Below, in pieces: positions 29,775 through 37,622 of a stretch of DNA of 64,000 bases. Made by a program: the position numbers and the translations under genes. Each line of letters opens with the position of its first letter. Position 1 is the first letter of the stretch. The notes under the pieces were generated by a model. It made no database searches. It was not told the DNA's origin and was given only the letters and a program-made list of their open reading frames with translations. This DNA is from Kaistia dalseonensis (lineage in GTDB: Bacteria; Pseudomonadota; Alphaproteobacteria; Rhizobiales; Kaistiaceae), in the NCBI RefSeq assembly GCF_030814715.1, contig NZ_JAUSVO010000001.1, positions 868,001 to 932,000 on the forward strand, read 5' to 3'.

Positions 29775-32084
29775 ATGACGTACAGCTTTGGTGCGCTCTC
29801 TCATCTTGACTTCGAAGATTTGTCACGGGATTTGATTGGCCGGGAGCTCAACATTCGCTTTGAGGCTTTCGTGTCAGGCCCGGACGGCGGGATAGATGGC
29901 AGGCACGCGCAAGGCACCGACAAGATCATCCTCCAAGCGAAGCACTATGTGGCGTCACGCTACTCTGATCTAAAACGTGCAATGAAAAAGGAAAGAGCAG
30001 CGATCGATCGTCTAGCGCCGACGCGCTATATACTCACCAGCTCTTGCGGATTGAGCCCAAAAAATAAGGCTGAGCTTGCGACCATTGTTGGCGCGTCACT
30101 CCAAAGCGAATCAGACATATTTGGACCAGGTGACCTCAATAGCTTGCTGCGCCGTCATCCGGAAGTGGCGAAGTCACACGTTAAGCTTTGGCTCACGCAA
30201 ACCGCGATGCTTGAGCGCGTGCTTAACGCCGCTGCCCATAGCTTCAATGACATTACTCGCGAGGAGATAGTTGAGAAGCTCAAGGTCTACGCTCCAAACC
30301 CCAGCTTCGATGCCGCGCGGGGTGTATTGGAAAGCCAGCACGTGGTCATCATTTCTGGGCCTCCCGGCGTCGGTAAAACGACGCTGGCTGAAATGCTGGG
30401 CTATGCGTATCTCGCCGAGGATTGGGAACTCGTTGCTATTCGCAGCCTTGACGATGGCTTGGCGGCGATCTCGGACAGCCGGCGACAGCTCTTCTACTTC
30501 GATGATTTTCTTGGCCGAGTTGCGCTCGACAAGAACGCCTTGGCCAAGATGGATTCCGACCTCGCTCGGTTTATCACGCGCGTTCGGAAGTCAAAAAATG
30601 CCCGCTTCATCCTCACGACTCGAGCTCCAATTTTCGAGGAAGCAAAGCGGCATTCCGAACACCTTGCAGACCGGCGGCTAGACATCAGCAGATATTTACT
30701 CGATGTCGGCATTTACACACGCCGAATTAAGGCCCGCATCCTTTACAATCATCTCTCGACTACTGGTACACCGCGGTCACACGTCGTTTCGCTCATCGAT
30801 AGCGGTCTGATCACAGAAATAGTCGATCACAAGAACTATTCGCCTCGGCTCATCGCACAGATGACCGAAGGAAGCCGCATATCAGACCTAGAGCCTGCCG
30901 CGTATCCAACGGCCTTTATCGCCGCGCTAGACGACCCTTCCCAACTCTGGGATATTCCGTTCCGCAAACATATCCCTCGGACCTGCCAGCACCTTCTACT
31001 GACCCTGTTCTTCTGCGGGGAATTCTGGGTTCCAATTGATACCCTAAGTGTTAACTATGCTGCGTATCACGCTGCGCTGAATGCTCATTTCGGCACAGCG
31101 CATGACCCCAAAGATTTCGAGGAATCTCTCCGGATACTTGAGGGCGGCTTTGTGAAGATTTCTGGCAGAAGCGTGATGTTTGTAAACCCTTCCGTGCGGG
31201 ATTATCTTCTGAACTACCTCGACGATCATATTCTGCTGAATCTTGCGGCCAAGGCGTCACTTCGAACAGACTGGACGCAAGCAGTTTGGGAGCACGCGAA
31301 GCGCATAAGCCCTCCATGGACCGTGCCCGCCCCGCCCGAACGCGCCGAATTGGCTCGGAGCTTTCTGCCGGTCGCCGAAACATTCTTGACGCAGCCCGTT
31401 CGGGTCAGAATCAAGACAGAACATGGCGTTTACCTCCATCCGCATGGACTGTCGAACGTCGACCGGGCGGAACTGCTGATAGATTGGTGGTTCGCCAGCG
31501 GCGAAGAGCGATTTTTGGCGCTCCTTCACAGCCTCCTATCGAACCCGATCGACGGATGGGATCCTTGGCGTGACGGAGAAGACCTTATTGCCTTGATCGG
31601 GAAATTTCGTGGACCGGGATATTTCGACGAACTGCCTTCTCGTGAAGAACTGGCGAACATTCTCGTGACAGGCGCCATCGCGATGATCGAGAGCCATTCG
31701 CTCAACTCGGAAGACCTCACCAAGCTGTCTGATGCCTACGAGGAATGGCCAACGGCGGTGACCGACGAGATGAATACGACCCTTGATGCAGCGATAATAA
31801 GGCAATTTGACGAGCTGGACGAAACGCTACGCGGCATGGAATCTGAATCGACCGTGGATGAGTACCTGGAAATGCTGGACAAGCTTGGTGCACGCGCGGG
31901 GATACCAAAGTATGTCCTCTCCAGCGCCGCCGAGGCTGCTGAAGAACGTAAGGCGGTGATAGAGCGTAGGAGCGTTGTTTCTCATTCTCCATCGCTGAAA
32001 AATGTCGGTGCCCAAGCAAACGATGACTTTGACGATTCCGCTCTCAGGAACCTATTTGCACCACTTCGTGAAGGCCGATTCTAG
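29775..32084 (+). CDS. Mrr-type restriction endonuclease fused to STAND NTPase (nSTAND3-like), candidate antiviral defence protein
   Basis: A 769-residue protein. The N-terminal part is a PD-(D/E)XK nuclease of the Mrr/restriction-endonuclease-like type: FSFG-like start, FEDL, GPDGGIDG (Asp41) and ILQAKHY (Gln54, Lys56). After a helical linker comes a NTPase with Walker A GPPGVGKT (195-202), Walker B QLFYFDDFLG (238-247) and a sensor RFILTTR (277-283), the signature of nSTAND3. The rest is helical with no named repeat. Nuclease-STAND fusions are Avs-like sensors that cut DNA upon recognising a phage protein. Codons are markedly richer in A/T than the neighbours, suggesting transfer. Start uncertain: ATG 29706 or TTG 29700 are alternatives; 29775 fits homologues best. 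Confidence 0.85.
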   Translation: MTYSFGALSHLDFEDLSRDLIGRELNIRFEAFVSGPDGGIDGRHAQGTDKIILQAKHYVASRYSDLKRAMKKERAAIDRLAPTRYILTSSCGLSPKNKAELATIVGASLQSESDIFGPGDLNSLLRRHPEVAKSHVKLWLTQTAMLERVLNAAAHSFNDITREEIVEKLKVYAPNPSFDAARGVLESQHVVIISGPPGVGKTTLAEMLGYAYLAEDWELVAIRSLDDGLAAISDSRRQLFYFDDFLGRVALDKNALAKMDSDLARFITRVRKSKNARFILTTRAPIFEEAKRHSEHLADRRLDISRYLLDVGIYTRRIKARILYNHLSTTGTPRSHVVSLIDSGLITEIVDHKNYSPRLIAQMTEGSRISDLEPAAYPTAFIAALDDPSQLWDIPFRKHIPRTCQHLLLTLFFCGEFWVPIDTLSVNYAAYHAALNAHFGTAHDPKDFEESLRILEGGFVKISGRSVMFVNPSVRDYLLNYLDDHILLNLAAKASLRTDWTQAVWEHAKRISPPWTVPAPPERAELARSFLPVAETFLTQPVRVRIKTEHGVYLHPHGLSNVDRAELLIDWWFASGEERFLALLHSLLSNPIDGWDPWRDGEDLIALIGKFRGPGYFDELPSREELANILVTGAIAMIESHSLNSEDLTKLSDAYEEWPTAVTDEMNTTLDAAIIRQFDELDETLRGMESESTVDEYLEMLDKLGARAGIPKYVLSSAAEAAEERKAVIERRSVVSHSPSLKNVGAQANDDFDDSALRNLFAPLREGRF

Positions 32085-32430
32085 CACTAGACAGTCGAAA
32101 AACTCCCCTAACAAGACAAACGCTGCAACGCAGCTTAGCGGTCTCGTGGCAAAACGCTACCAGGCCGAACTCCACTTAACTCGGACATTCGCTCGCTTCT
32201 GACGCTTTGGGTCGATCGGCCATCGGGGGTATCGCTTTGGGTGCCCGCAGCTCTTCGTTTCCCCTGCTGCAGTTGCAAGCTGAGTTCGCCTTTGTCGTCC
32301 TGCAGTTCATGGTGAAGCTCGAAAATTCTGCTGCCTGCCTCCCAATGGTTTCAAAGGGTTAGGCGTGGTAGAGAGTGGCCAAAGTGGCCTTTGGCACAAA
32401 ACTGATGGTTCGGAGCAGTTTTGGAATACC
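32085..32430. other. Intergenic region before dusA, no gene seen
   Basis: About 350 bases at the right end of the A+T-richer island. The first 100 bases continue the island composition. No family-like frame is present and no integrase remnant is recognisable. A seven-base inverted repeat GCCAAAG / CTTTGGC with a four-base loop (32378-32395) lies about 40 bases before dusA and could be part of its promoter region. Confidence 0.45.
32378..32395. repeat. Short perfect inverted repeat upstream of dusA
   Basis: GCCAAAG-TGGC-CTTTGGC. It may be an operator or a leader hairpin of dusA. Function unknown. Confidence 0.35.
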
Positions 32431-33435
32431 ATGAAAAATCAATATTTTAGCGGTCAAAAGATCCTGGCCGTGGCGCCTATGATCGACTGGACGGACAGAC
32501 ATTGTCGGTTCTTTCATCGGCAGTCTTCGGCGCATGCCTTGCTCTATACGGAGATGATCGTCGCCGAAGCCGTCCTGCATGGCGACAGGCAGCGGCTGCT
32601 CGGATTCAGCGAGCAAGAGCATCCCGTGGCGCTGCAGCTTGGCGGCTCCGATCCGGCCAAGCTTGCCGAAGCCGCCAGGATCGGCGCGGCTTTTGGGTAT
32701 GACGAGATCAATCTGAACGTGGGCTGCCCTTCGGATCGTGTGCAATCCGGCACGTTTGGCGCCTGCCTGATGCGTGAGCCGGCGCGCGTCGCGGGCTGCG
32801 TCGCGGCGATGAAGCAGGTTGTCGACATACCGGTGACGGTCAAATGCCGCATCGGCGTGGACGACCAAGATACCGAGACAGCGCTCGACGAACTCGCCGA
32901 CCTCTGCGTTGCCGCCGGGGTCGATGCGCTCTGGGTCCATGCCCGCAAGGCGTGGCTGCAGGGCCTGTCGCCGAAGGAGAATCGCGAGATCCCGCCGCTC
33001 GATTATGAGCGCGTCTATCGGCTCAAGGCGCGTCTGCCGAACCTCTTCATCGGCATCAATGGCGGGATCAGGACGATCGGCGACGCCAAGGCGCATCTTT
33101 CTCATCTCGATGGCGTCATGATCGGCCGCGCCGCCTATCAGGAGCCTGCCATCCTCGCAGAGGTCGATCGCAGCTTCTATGGCGAGACGGCGGCCCCGAT
33201 CAGCGCCGGCGCCGTGCTGGAGCGGATGATTCCCTATATCGAGGCTGAACGCGCCGCCGGCACGCCGTTGCACCATATCGTCCGGCACATGCTCGGCCTC
33301 TATCACGGCCAGCCGGGCGCCCGGCGCTTTCGTCAGATCCTGACTGTCGAGGGCGCTGCTCGCAATGCCGGGGTCGAGGTCATCCGACAGGCGATGGCCG
33401 CGGTCGAGGCGGCGGCGACAGCCTTCGCCGCATGA
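32431..33435 (+). CDS. dusA: tRNA-dihydrouridine synthase A
   Basis: A 334-residue flavoenzyme reducing uridines 20/20a in tRNA. Landmarks: VAPMIDWTDRHCRFFHR at the start, TEMIVAEAVLHG, LQLGGSDPAKLAEAARI, NLNVGCPSDRVQSGTFGACLM with the catalytic Cys, HARKAWLQGLSPKENREIPPL and INGGIRTI. The start at 32431 has a GGA site six bases before. The 5' end of dusA is a known insertion hot spot for genomic islands, and here a horizontally acquired-looking gene lies right in front of it. Confident call. Confidence 0.94.
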   Translation: MKNQYFSGQKILAVAPMIDWTDRHCRFFHRQSSAHALLYTEMIVAEAVLHGDRQRLLGFSEQEHPVALQLGGSDPAKLAEAARIGAAFGYDEINLNVGCPSDRVQSGTFGACLMREPARVAGCVAAMKQVVDIPVTVKCRIGVDDQDTETALDELADLCVAAGVDALWVHARKAWLQGLSPKENREIPPLDYERVYRLKARLPNLFIGINGGIRTIGDAKAHLSHLDGVMIGRAAYQEPAILAEVDRSFYGETAAPISAGAVLERMIPYIEAERAAGTPLHHIVRHMLGLYHGQPGARRFRQILTVEGAARNAGVEVIRQAMAAVEAAATAFAA

Positions 33436-33550
33436 GACAGGCAAATTTGCCTGCAACGCACTTTATCGCCGGCACGCCGCGCGCTAAGGAGTGGATCGGC
33501 ATTAATAAGTATACCGCCTTTTCCGGGGCACCGTCCCCGATCCGATCTGG

Positions 33551-34564
33551 ATGCGTCCCCTCATGAAAATTCGCGGCTTTTCGATCGACGGCTTTCTCAT
33601 CTCGCTCGTGGCGATTGTGGTCGTCGCCATCCTCGTCCCCGGACCCGGCGCGACGGGCGGCGTGCTGCACATGAACCTCGTTGCGACCTATGGCGTCGCG
33701 GTGATCTTCTTCCTCTACGGCCTCACATTGGCGCCGGAGAAGATGAAGGCCGGCATCAGGCACTGGCGCCTGCATCTGGCCGTCCAGCTCGGCACGTTTG
33801 TTCTGTTCCCGATCGTCGTGCTCGTGCTGGGGACGCCGCTCAAGGGCTTCCTGCCGCCCGAGGTCTGGATCGGTTTTCTCTATATCGCGGCACTTCCCTC
33901 GACCGTTTCGTCCTCGGTCGCGATGACGTCGCTTGCCCGTGGCAATGTCCCTGCCGCGCTCTTCAATGCGACGCTGTCGAGCCTGATCGGCGTCTTCGCC
34001 ACCCCGCTGCTGATGGCGTGGTTCCTGTCGACCGCCGGCCAGTCGCTGCCGCTTCTGCCGGTGATCGGCAAGGTCGTCCTGCTCGTCCTGGTGCCGATCG
34101 TGCTCGGGCAGATCGCCCGGCACTGGCTCTATGGCTGGGCAGCGCGCCATATCAAGGCGATCCGGCTGGCCGATCGCGCGATCATTCTGGCGATTGTCTA
34201 TAATTCCTTCTCGGATTCGATCGTAGAAGGCGTCTGGCACGGCCATGACGCCATCCTGATCGCGGAGATCGTCTTCGGCGTCGTGGCGCTCTTCTTTATC
34301 GTCTACGGGCTAATGCTGATCCCGTGCCGGCTGATGGGATTCGATCGGGCCGACACGGTGGCTTGCGTCTTCTGCGCGTCCAAGAAATCGCTGGCGACCG
34401 GTGTGCCCTTGGCGAAGCTCATGTTCGGCGCGAGTCCGGCGCTCGGCCTGATCATCGCGCCGATCATGCTCTACCACTTCTGCCAGCTCGTCATCGTCAG
34501 CGTAATCGCCAACCGCCAGGCGAAACTGGCGGCGCTCGAGGACGCTACCGTTGCGACGGCGTAG
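33551..34564 (+). CDS. Bile acid:sodium symporter-like (SBF/YfeH) transporter
   Basis: A 337-residue integral membrane protein with about nine to ten hydrophobic segments. Family phrases are FFLYGLTLAPEKMKAG near residue 55, LPSTVSSSVAMTSLARGN in the core and CASKKSLATGVPLAKLMF near residue 280, the signature of the YfeH/SBF-like branch (PF13593). It exports or imports an organic anion; the substrate is not known. ATG 33563 is an alternative start; neither has a strong ribosome site. A repeat cluster follows the stop codon. Confidence 0.85.
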   Translation: MRPLMKIRGFSIDGFLISLVAIVVVAILVPGPGATGGVLHMNLVATYGVAVIFFLYGLTLAPEKMKAGIRHWRLHLAVQLGTFVLFPIVVLVLGTPLKGFLPPEVWIGFLYIAALPSTVSSSVAMTSLARGNVPAALFNATLSSLIGVFATPLLMAWFLSTAGQSLPLLPVIGKVVLLVLVPIVLGQIARHWLYGWAARHIKAIRLADRAIILAIVYNSFSDSIVEGVWHGHDAILIAEIVFGVVALFFIVYGLMLIPCRLMGFDRADTVACVFCASKKSLATGVPLAKLMFGASPALGLIIAPIMLYHFCQLVIVSVIANRQAKLAALEDATVATA

Positions 34565-34565
34565 A

Positions 34566-34663
34566 GCATCGGACCGAAAAGTGGGACCCGGTTTTCGGGT
34601 CGATCCGATGCGAATACGAAGAGAGAGATCGCCTCTTTGCGTCCGGTAGGACGCATGGCGATC
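34566..34663 (+). repeat. Repeat unit B1
   Basis: Begins GCATCGGACCGA and has GATCCGATGC as its inverted end, then a second hairpin-like part ending GCATGGCGATC. A diverged second copy (B2) begins at 34770 in the same orientation. The ACCCGGTTTTCGG-like centre is typical of palindromic repeats in Hyphomicrobiales. Confidence 0.65.
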
Positions 34664-34665
34664 TA

Positions 34666-34769
34666 GATCACTTCATCGTTTCACTGAAACGATGAAGTGA
34701 TCGATCTATTTGTTTTGGCACTTTTCCTTCACGCGAACCGGTGCCCACCTCGCCCGGAAGCGCTCTGAG
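34666..34769 (+). repeat. Palindromic intergenic repeat element, copy 2
   Basis: Starts with a perfect palindrome: 18-base arms (34666-34683 and 34685-34702) around one base, beginning GATCACTTCATCG. Then follow ATCTATTTGTTTTGG, TCCTTCACGCGAACCGGTGCCC and CGGAAGCGCTCTGA. A diverged inverted copy lies at 9084-9185. It separates two B units. Confidence 0.8.
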
Positions 34770-34852
34770 GCATCGGACCGATAGTCGGATCCGGTCTTGG
34801 GGGCGATCCGATGCCAGCACGGAGGGGCAAATCGCCGCGCTGCGGCATGGCG
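34770..34852 (+). repeat. Repeat unit B2
   Basis: Diverged copy of B1: GCATCGGACCGA at its start, CGATCCGATGC in the middle and GCATGGCGATC near its end. It abuts copy 2 of the palindromic element. Confidence 0.6.
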
Positions 34853-34886
34853 ATCCAGGCCGTCATCAAGGCGGCCCGCAGCGCCA

Positions 34887-35363
34887 TCAGCTCTTCGGAG
34901 CGGCCGGCTTCGCAGCTGGCGTCGTGGCGGCCGGTGTTGTGGCCGCCGTCGAGGATTTGACCCATTTGAAGAGATAGTTGGACCCGTATTTGCGCGTGAT
35001 GACCTGCTTGTCCATCGTCTTGGTGTAGGCCGTGAAGACGAAGTTGTTGATGGAATAGCTGGGATAGGTCTTCAGCGGGACGGTCTGACCGTCGATCGTA
35101 AACGGGTACGGGCAGGACTTTCCCTCGCCGATCGCAAAGGCCGTGACGCTGGCGGCCTTCTTGTTCCATTGCGTGATCGGCTTCCCGGTATGGTCGGAGT
35201 TGAGCAGCAGGCAACCCGTACCGTCCTTGCCGATCTGGACGAGCCGGAACCCGTCCTTGCTGACGGCCGCCGGCTCGCTGGCCGCTTGTGCCAATCCCGC
35301 GGTTGCGAGAATGAGCGCCGAGGCAAGAGCTGCGCGAACGCTCATTCGCCCTGAACTGACCAT
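34887..35363 (-). CDS. Exported protein of unknown function with Ala/Pro/Thr-rich tail
   Basis: A 158-residue protein with a signal peptide (hydrophobic stretch AALASALILATAGLAQA, cleavage after AQA) and a mature domain containing two cysteines (GTGCLLL and GKSCPYPF) that could form a disulphide. The tail is a low-complexity ATTPAATTPAAKPAAPKS. I do not recognise the family. The start at 35363 is decided by a textbook AGGAGG seven bases upstream, six codons before the ATG that opens the hydrophobic part. Periplasmic or cell-surface location is likely. Confidence 0.75.
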   Translation of the reverse strand: MVSSGRMSVRAALASALILATAGLAQAASEPAAVSKDGFRLVQIGKDGTGCLLLNSDHTGKPITQWNKKAASVTAFAIGEGKSCPYPFTIDGQTVPLKTYPSYSINNFVFTAYTKTMDKQVITRKYGSNYLFKWVKSSTAATTPAATTPAAKPAAPKS

Positions 35364-35450
35364 GAGGTACCTCCTAGATTGATCGTGACGGTAGATGCTG
35401 CCCGAGAGCGACAGCCAGGCAAACGCAGCCGATGGTGAGTGTGCTGACCC

Positions 35451-35660
35451 CTATTCCACCTGAGCGGGAGGCTGATGCGCGCGACCCTGATCGCCGCTCC
35501 GACCCGCCTCGTGTTGCAGTGCGAAGTAAACCATAATTCGATGCCGCTCCGCATCAGTCATAATCGACCAATTGGCGATTTGTTCGAGCGAGCGGCCGCA
35601 TCCCTTGCAAAGCCCGGTGGCGGGATTGATCACGCAGACATGAATGCAGGGGGAAATCAT
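35451..35660 (-). CDS. DUF1289 small cysteine protein
   Basis: A 69-residue protein with SPCIHVC (Cys5, Cys9) and GLCKGCGRS (Cys18, Cys21), then EQIANWSIMTDAERHRIM: the DUF1289 pattern, probably a metal or iron-sulphur binding site. Its ATG overlaps the cobS stop codon (ATGA), so it is translated with cobS. DUF1289 genes next to cobS recur in alphaproteobacteria. Role unknown. Confidence 0.82.
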   Translation of the reverse strand: MISPCIHVCVINPATGLCKGCGRSLEQIANWSIMTDAERHRIMVYFALQHEAGRSGDQGRAHQPPAQVE

Positions 35661-36457
35661 GCGAAGGCCACCAGCCCGAGCAGGAAGGCGATAGCGCCCG
35701 CCTGTTCCGCGGCGCCCAGCGTATCGCCGGTATGGCCGCCAATCTGTCGGCGGCAGAGCGATTCGAACGCATAGGTGGTGAGCGCTGTCGCTGCGAGGGC
35801 CACCAGTGCCGCCAGCGGTCCGGCGGCGATCGTGCCGAATGCGAGTCCGATGACTGTCGCGATCAGGACGGCCGCCCAGGTGGTATCCTTGCCCGGACGG
35901 CCCGTGGCTTCCGCCAGCCCTTCGAATCGCGCCGACGGCAGGCTCGACCACGCATGAACGATCGCGGCGCGCCCCACGGTCTCGGCAGCCATGAGTGCGA
36001 CAGCGGCCGCCCATGGCGCGTAGGGAAGGAACGCCGCCACCAGGGTCACCCGCAGCATGATCGAAAGCACCAGCGCGATGGCGCCAAATGTGCCGATCCG
36101 GCTGTCGCGCATGATGTCGAGCTTCGCCACGGCGGTCTGGCCGCCGCCAAAGCCGTCGGCGGTATCGGCAAGGCCATCCTCGTGCAGCGCGCCCGTGAGC
36201 AGGATCGTGACGGCAACGCCGATCAGGGCGCTGGCGAGCGGCGGAAGGCGAAGGGCATCGGCCAGCAGAAGCGCCAACGCGCCGATCAGGCCGACGAGGA
36301 GACCGACGAGCGGGAATGTCCGGGCGGCACTCGAGAAATCCGGCTTCTCGTCTGGCGCGCCGATGAACCCAGCCGGCAGTCGCGTCAGAAAGGCGGTCGC
36401 ACTCAGGAATTCGCGGCCGACTATCGTTCGCTGCAGGAAGGATGCAGGTTCTGCCAT
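35657..36457 (-). CDS. cobS: Adenosylcobinamide-GDP ribazoletransferase (cobalamin synthase)
   Basis: A 266-residue inner-membrane enzyme that joins adenosylcobinamide-GDP and alpha-ribazole, the last step of the cobalamin pathway. The signature LLTGALHEDGLADTADGFGGG is present (residues about 90-110), followed by IMRDSRIGTFG and five to six hydrophobic segments. Start 36457 has GGAG upstream; a GTG three codons earlier is an alternative. It is divergent from cobT, which makes the alpha-ribazole phosphate, with 135 bases between them, too short for a cobalamin riboswitch and showing none. Confidence 0.92.
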   Translation of the reverse strand: MAEPASFLQRTIVGREFLSATAFLTRLPAGFIGAPDEKPDFSSAARTFPLVGLLVGLIGALALLLADALRLPPLASALIGVAVTILLTGALHEDGLADTADGFGGGQTAVAKLDIMRDSRIGTFGAIALVLSIMLRVTLVAAFLPYAPWAAAVALMAAETVGRAAIVHAWSSLPSARFEGLAEATGRPGKDTTWAAVLIATVIGLAFGTIAAGPLAALVALAATALTTYAFESLCRRQIGGHTGDTLGAAEQAGAIAFLLGLVAFA

Positions 36458-36592
36458 GATGAGCACTCCATTGCTGCAAGCGTGGCCAGAATCGGCGGCC
36501 GCCTTGCGGTCGGCTGAGGGAGGTTTATAGATCGCGCTCGCGGTCGCCTAGCGGCGGCCCGGCTCGATCTTCCAACGAAAGCCCGCACGATC

Positions 36593-37618
36593 ATGCTTCG
36601 CTCCGCCTCAGCCCTGCCTTTCGACGATATTCGCGCCCTTGTTGGCGAAATGCCTGGTCCGGACGAGACGGCCGCACTGGCAATCCGCGCGCGCGAGGCA
36701 CAGCTGACCAAGCCGGCCGGGTCGCTCGGCCGCATGGAGGAACTGGCGGAATGGCTCGGTGCCTGGCAGGGCCGCAGCATGCCCAGCGTCAACAGGCCGC
36801 TCGTCGCGATCTTCGCCGGCAACCATGGCGTGGCCGCGCGCGGCGTGTCCGCATTCCCTCCGGCTGTTACCCAGCAGATGGTCGAGAACTTCGCGGCTGG
36901 CGGCGCTGCGATCAACCAGATCTGCATCGCCCATGATCTGGGCCTCAAAGTGTTCGATCTCGCCCTCGACATTCCAACGGGCGACATCACGGTCGAGGCC
37001 GCGCTCGACGAGGCCGGTTGCGCCGCGACGATGGCGTTCGGGATGGAAGCGACGGCCGGCGGTATCGATCTCCTGATCCTGGGCGAGATGGGCATCGGCA
37101 ATACGACGATCGCCGCCGCCGTATCGGCCGGCCTCTTCGGCGGTACCGGTTCCGATTGGGTCGGTCCCGGGACAGGTCTCGATGATGCCGGCATTCGGCA
37201 CAAGGCGGCGGTGATCGACGAGGCGCTCGCCCATCATGCCGGTCATCTCGGCGATCCGCTCGAAGTGCTGCGCCGTCTCGGCGGGCGCGAACTGGCGGCC
37301 ATTGCAGGCGCGGTTCTGGCCGCCCGCATGAGCCGCATCCCCGTGATCCTGGACGGCTATGTCGCGACGGCGGCTGCGGCCGTTCTCTACAAGCTCGATC
37401 CGTCCACGCTCGATCACTGCCAGTTCGGGCATCTTTCGGCGGAGCCGGCGCACGGCAAGCTGCTTGCCGCGATGGGCAAGACGCCTCTGCTCGATCTCGG
37501 CATGCGGCTCGGCGAAGGTACGGGTGCGGCACTCGCCGCCGGCGTCGTGAAGGCGGCGGCGTTGATCCATACCGGCATGGCGACCTTCGCGCAGGCCGGC
37601 GTCGCCGGAAAGTCCTGA
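36593..37618 (+). CDS. cobT: Nicotinate-nucleotide--dimethylbenzimidazole phosphoribosyltransferase
   Basis: A 341-residue enzyme making alpha-ribazole 5'-phosphate for the lower ligand of cobalamin. Landmarks: KPAGSLGRMEELAEWL, IFAGNHGVAARGVSAFP, ILGEMGIGNTTIAAAV, WVGPGTGLDD and GMRLGEGTGAALA with the catalytic Glu at about 308. Full length. Divergent from cobS. Presence of both genes shows the organism finishes or salvages cobalamin. Confidence 0.95.
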   Translation: MLRSASALPFDDIRALVGEMPGPDETAALAIRAREAQLTKPAGSLGRMEELAEWLGAWQGRSMPSVNRPLVAIFAGNHGVAARGVSAFPPAVTQQMVENFAAGGAAINQICIAHDLGLKVFDLALDIPTGDITVEAALDEAGCAATMAFGMEATAGGIDLLILGEMGIGNTTIAAAVSAGLFGGTGSDWVGPGTGLDDAGIRHKAAVIDEALAHHAGHLGDPLEVLRRLGGRELAAIAGAVLAARMSRIPVILDGYVATAAAAVLYKLDPSTLDHCQFGHLSAEPAHGKLLAAMGKTPLLDLGMRLGEGTGAALAAGVVKAAALIHTGMATFAQAGVAGKS

Positions 37619-37622
37619 CCCG

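Larger units (their letters stand above)
34565..34886. other. Intergenic repeat cluster, no gene
   Basis: About 320 bases filled by three repeat units (B1, A, B2) described separately. No coding frame is convincing here. Confidence 0.7.

Noticed and set aside
34566-34852. CRISPR-like array
   Set aside because: Three different palindromic units, not regularly spaced identical repeats.
35451-36479. Minus-strand frame of 342 codons spanning cobS and DUF1289
   Set aside because: Only its last 69 codons (DUF1289) are real; the rest is cobS read in the wrong frame.
36458-36592. Possible cobalamin riboswitch between cobS and cobT
   Set aside because: The interval is only 135 bases and has no B12-box-like sequence.
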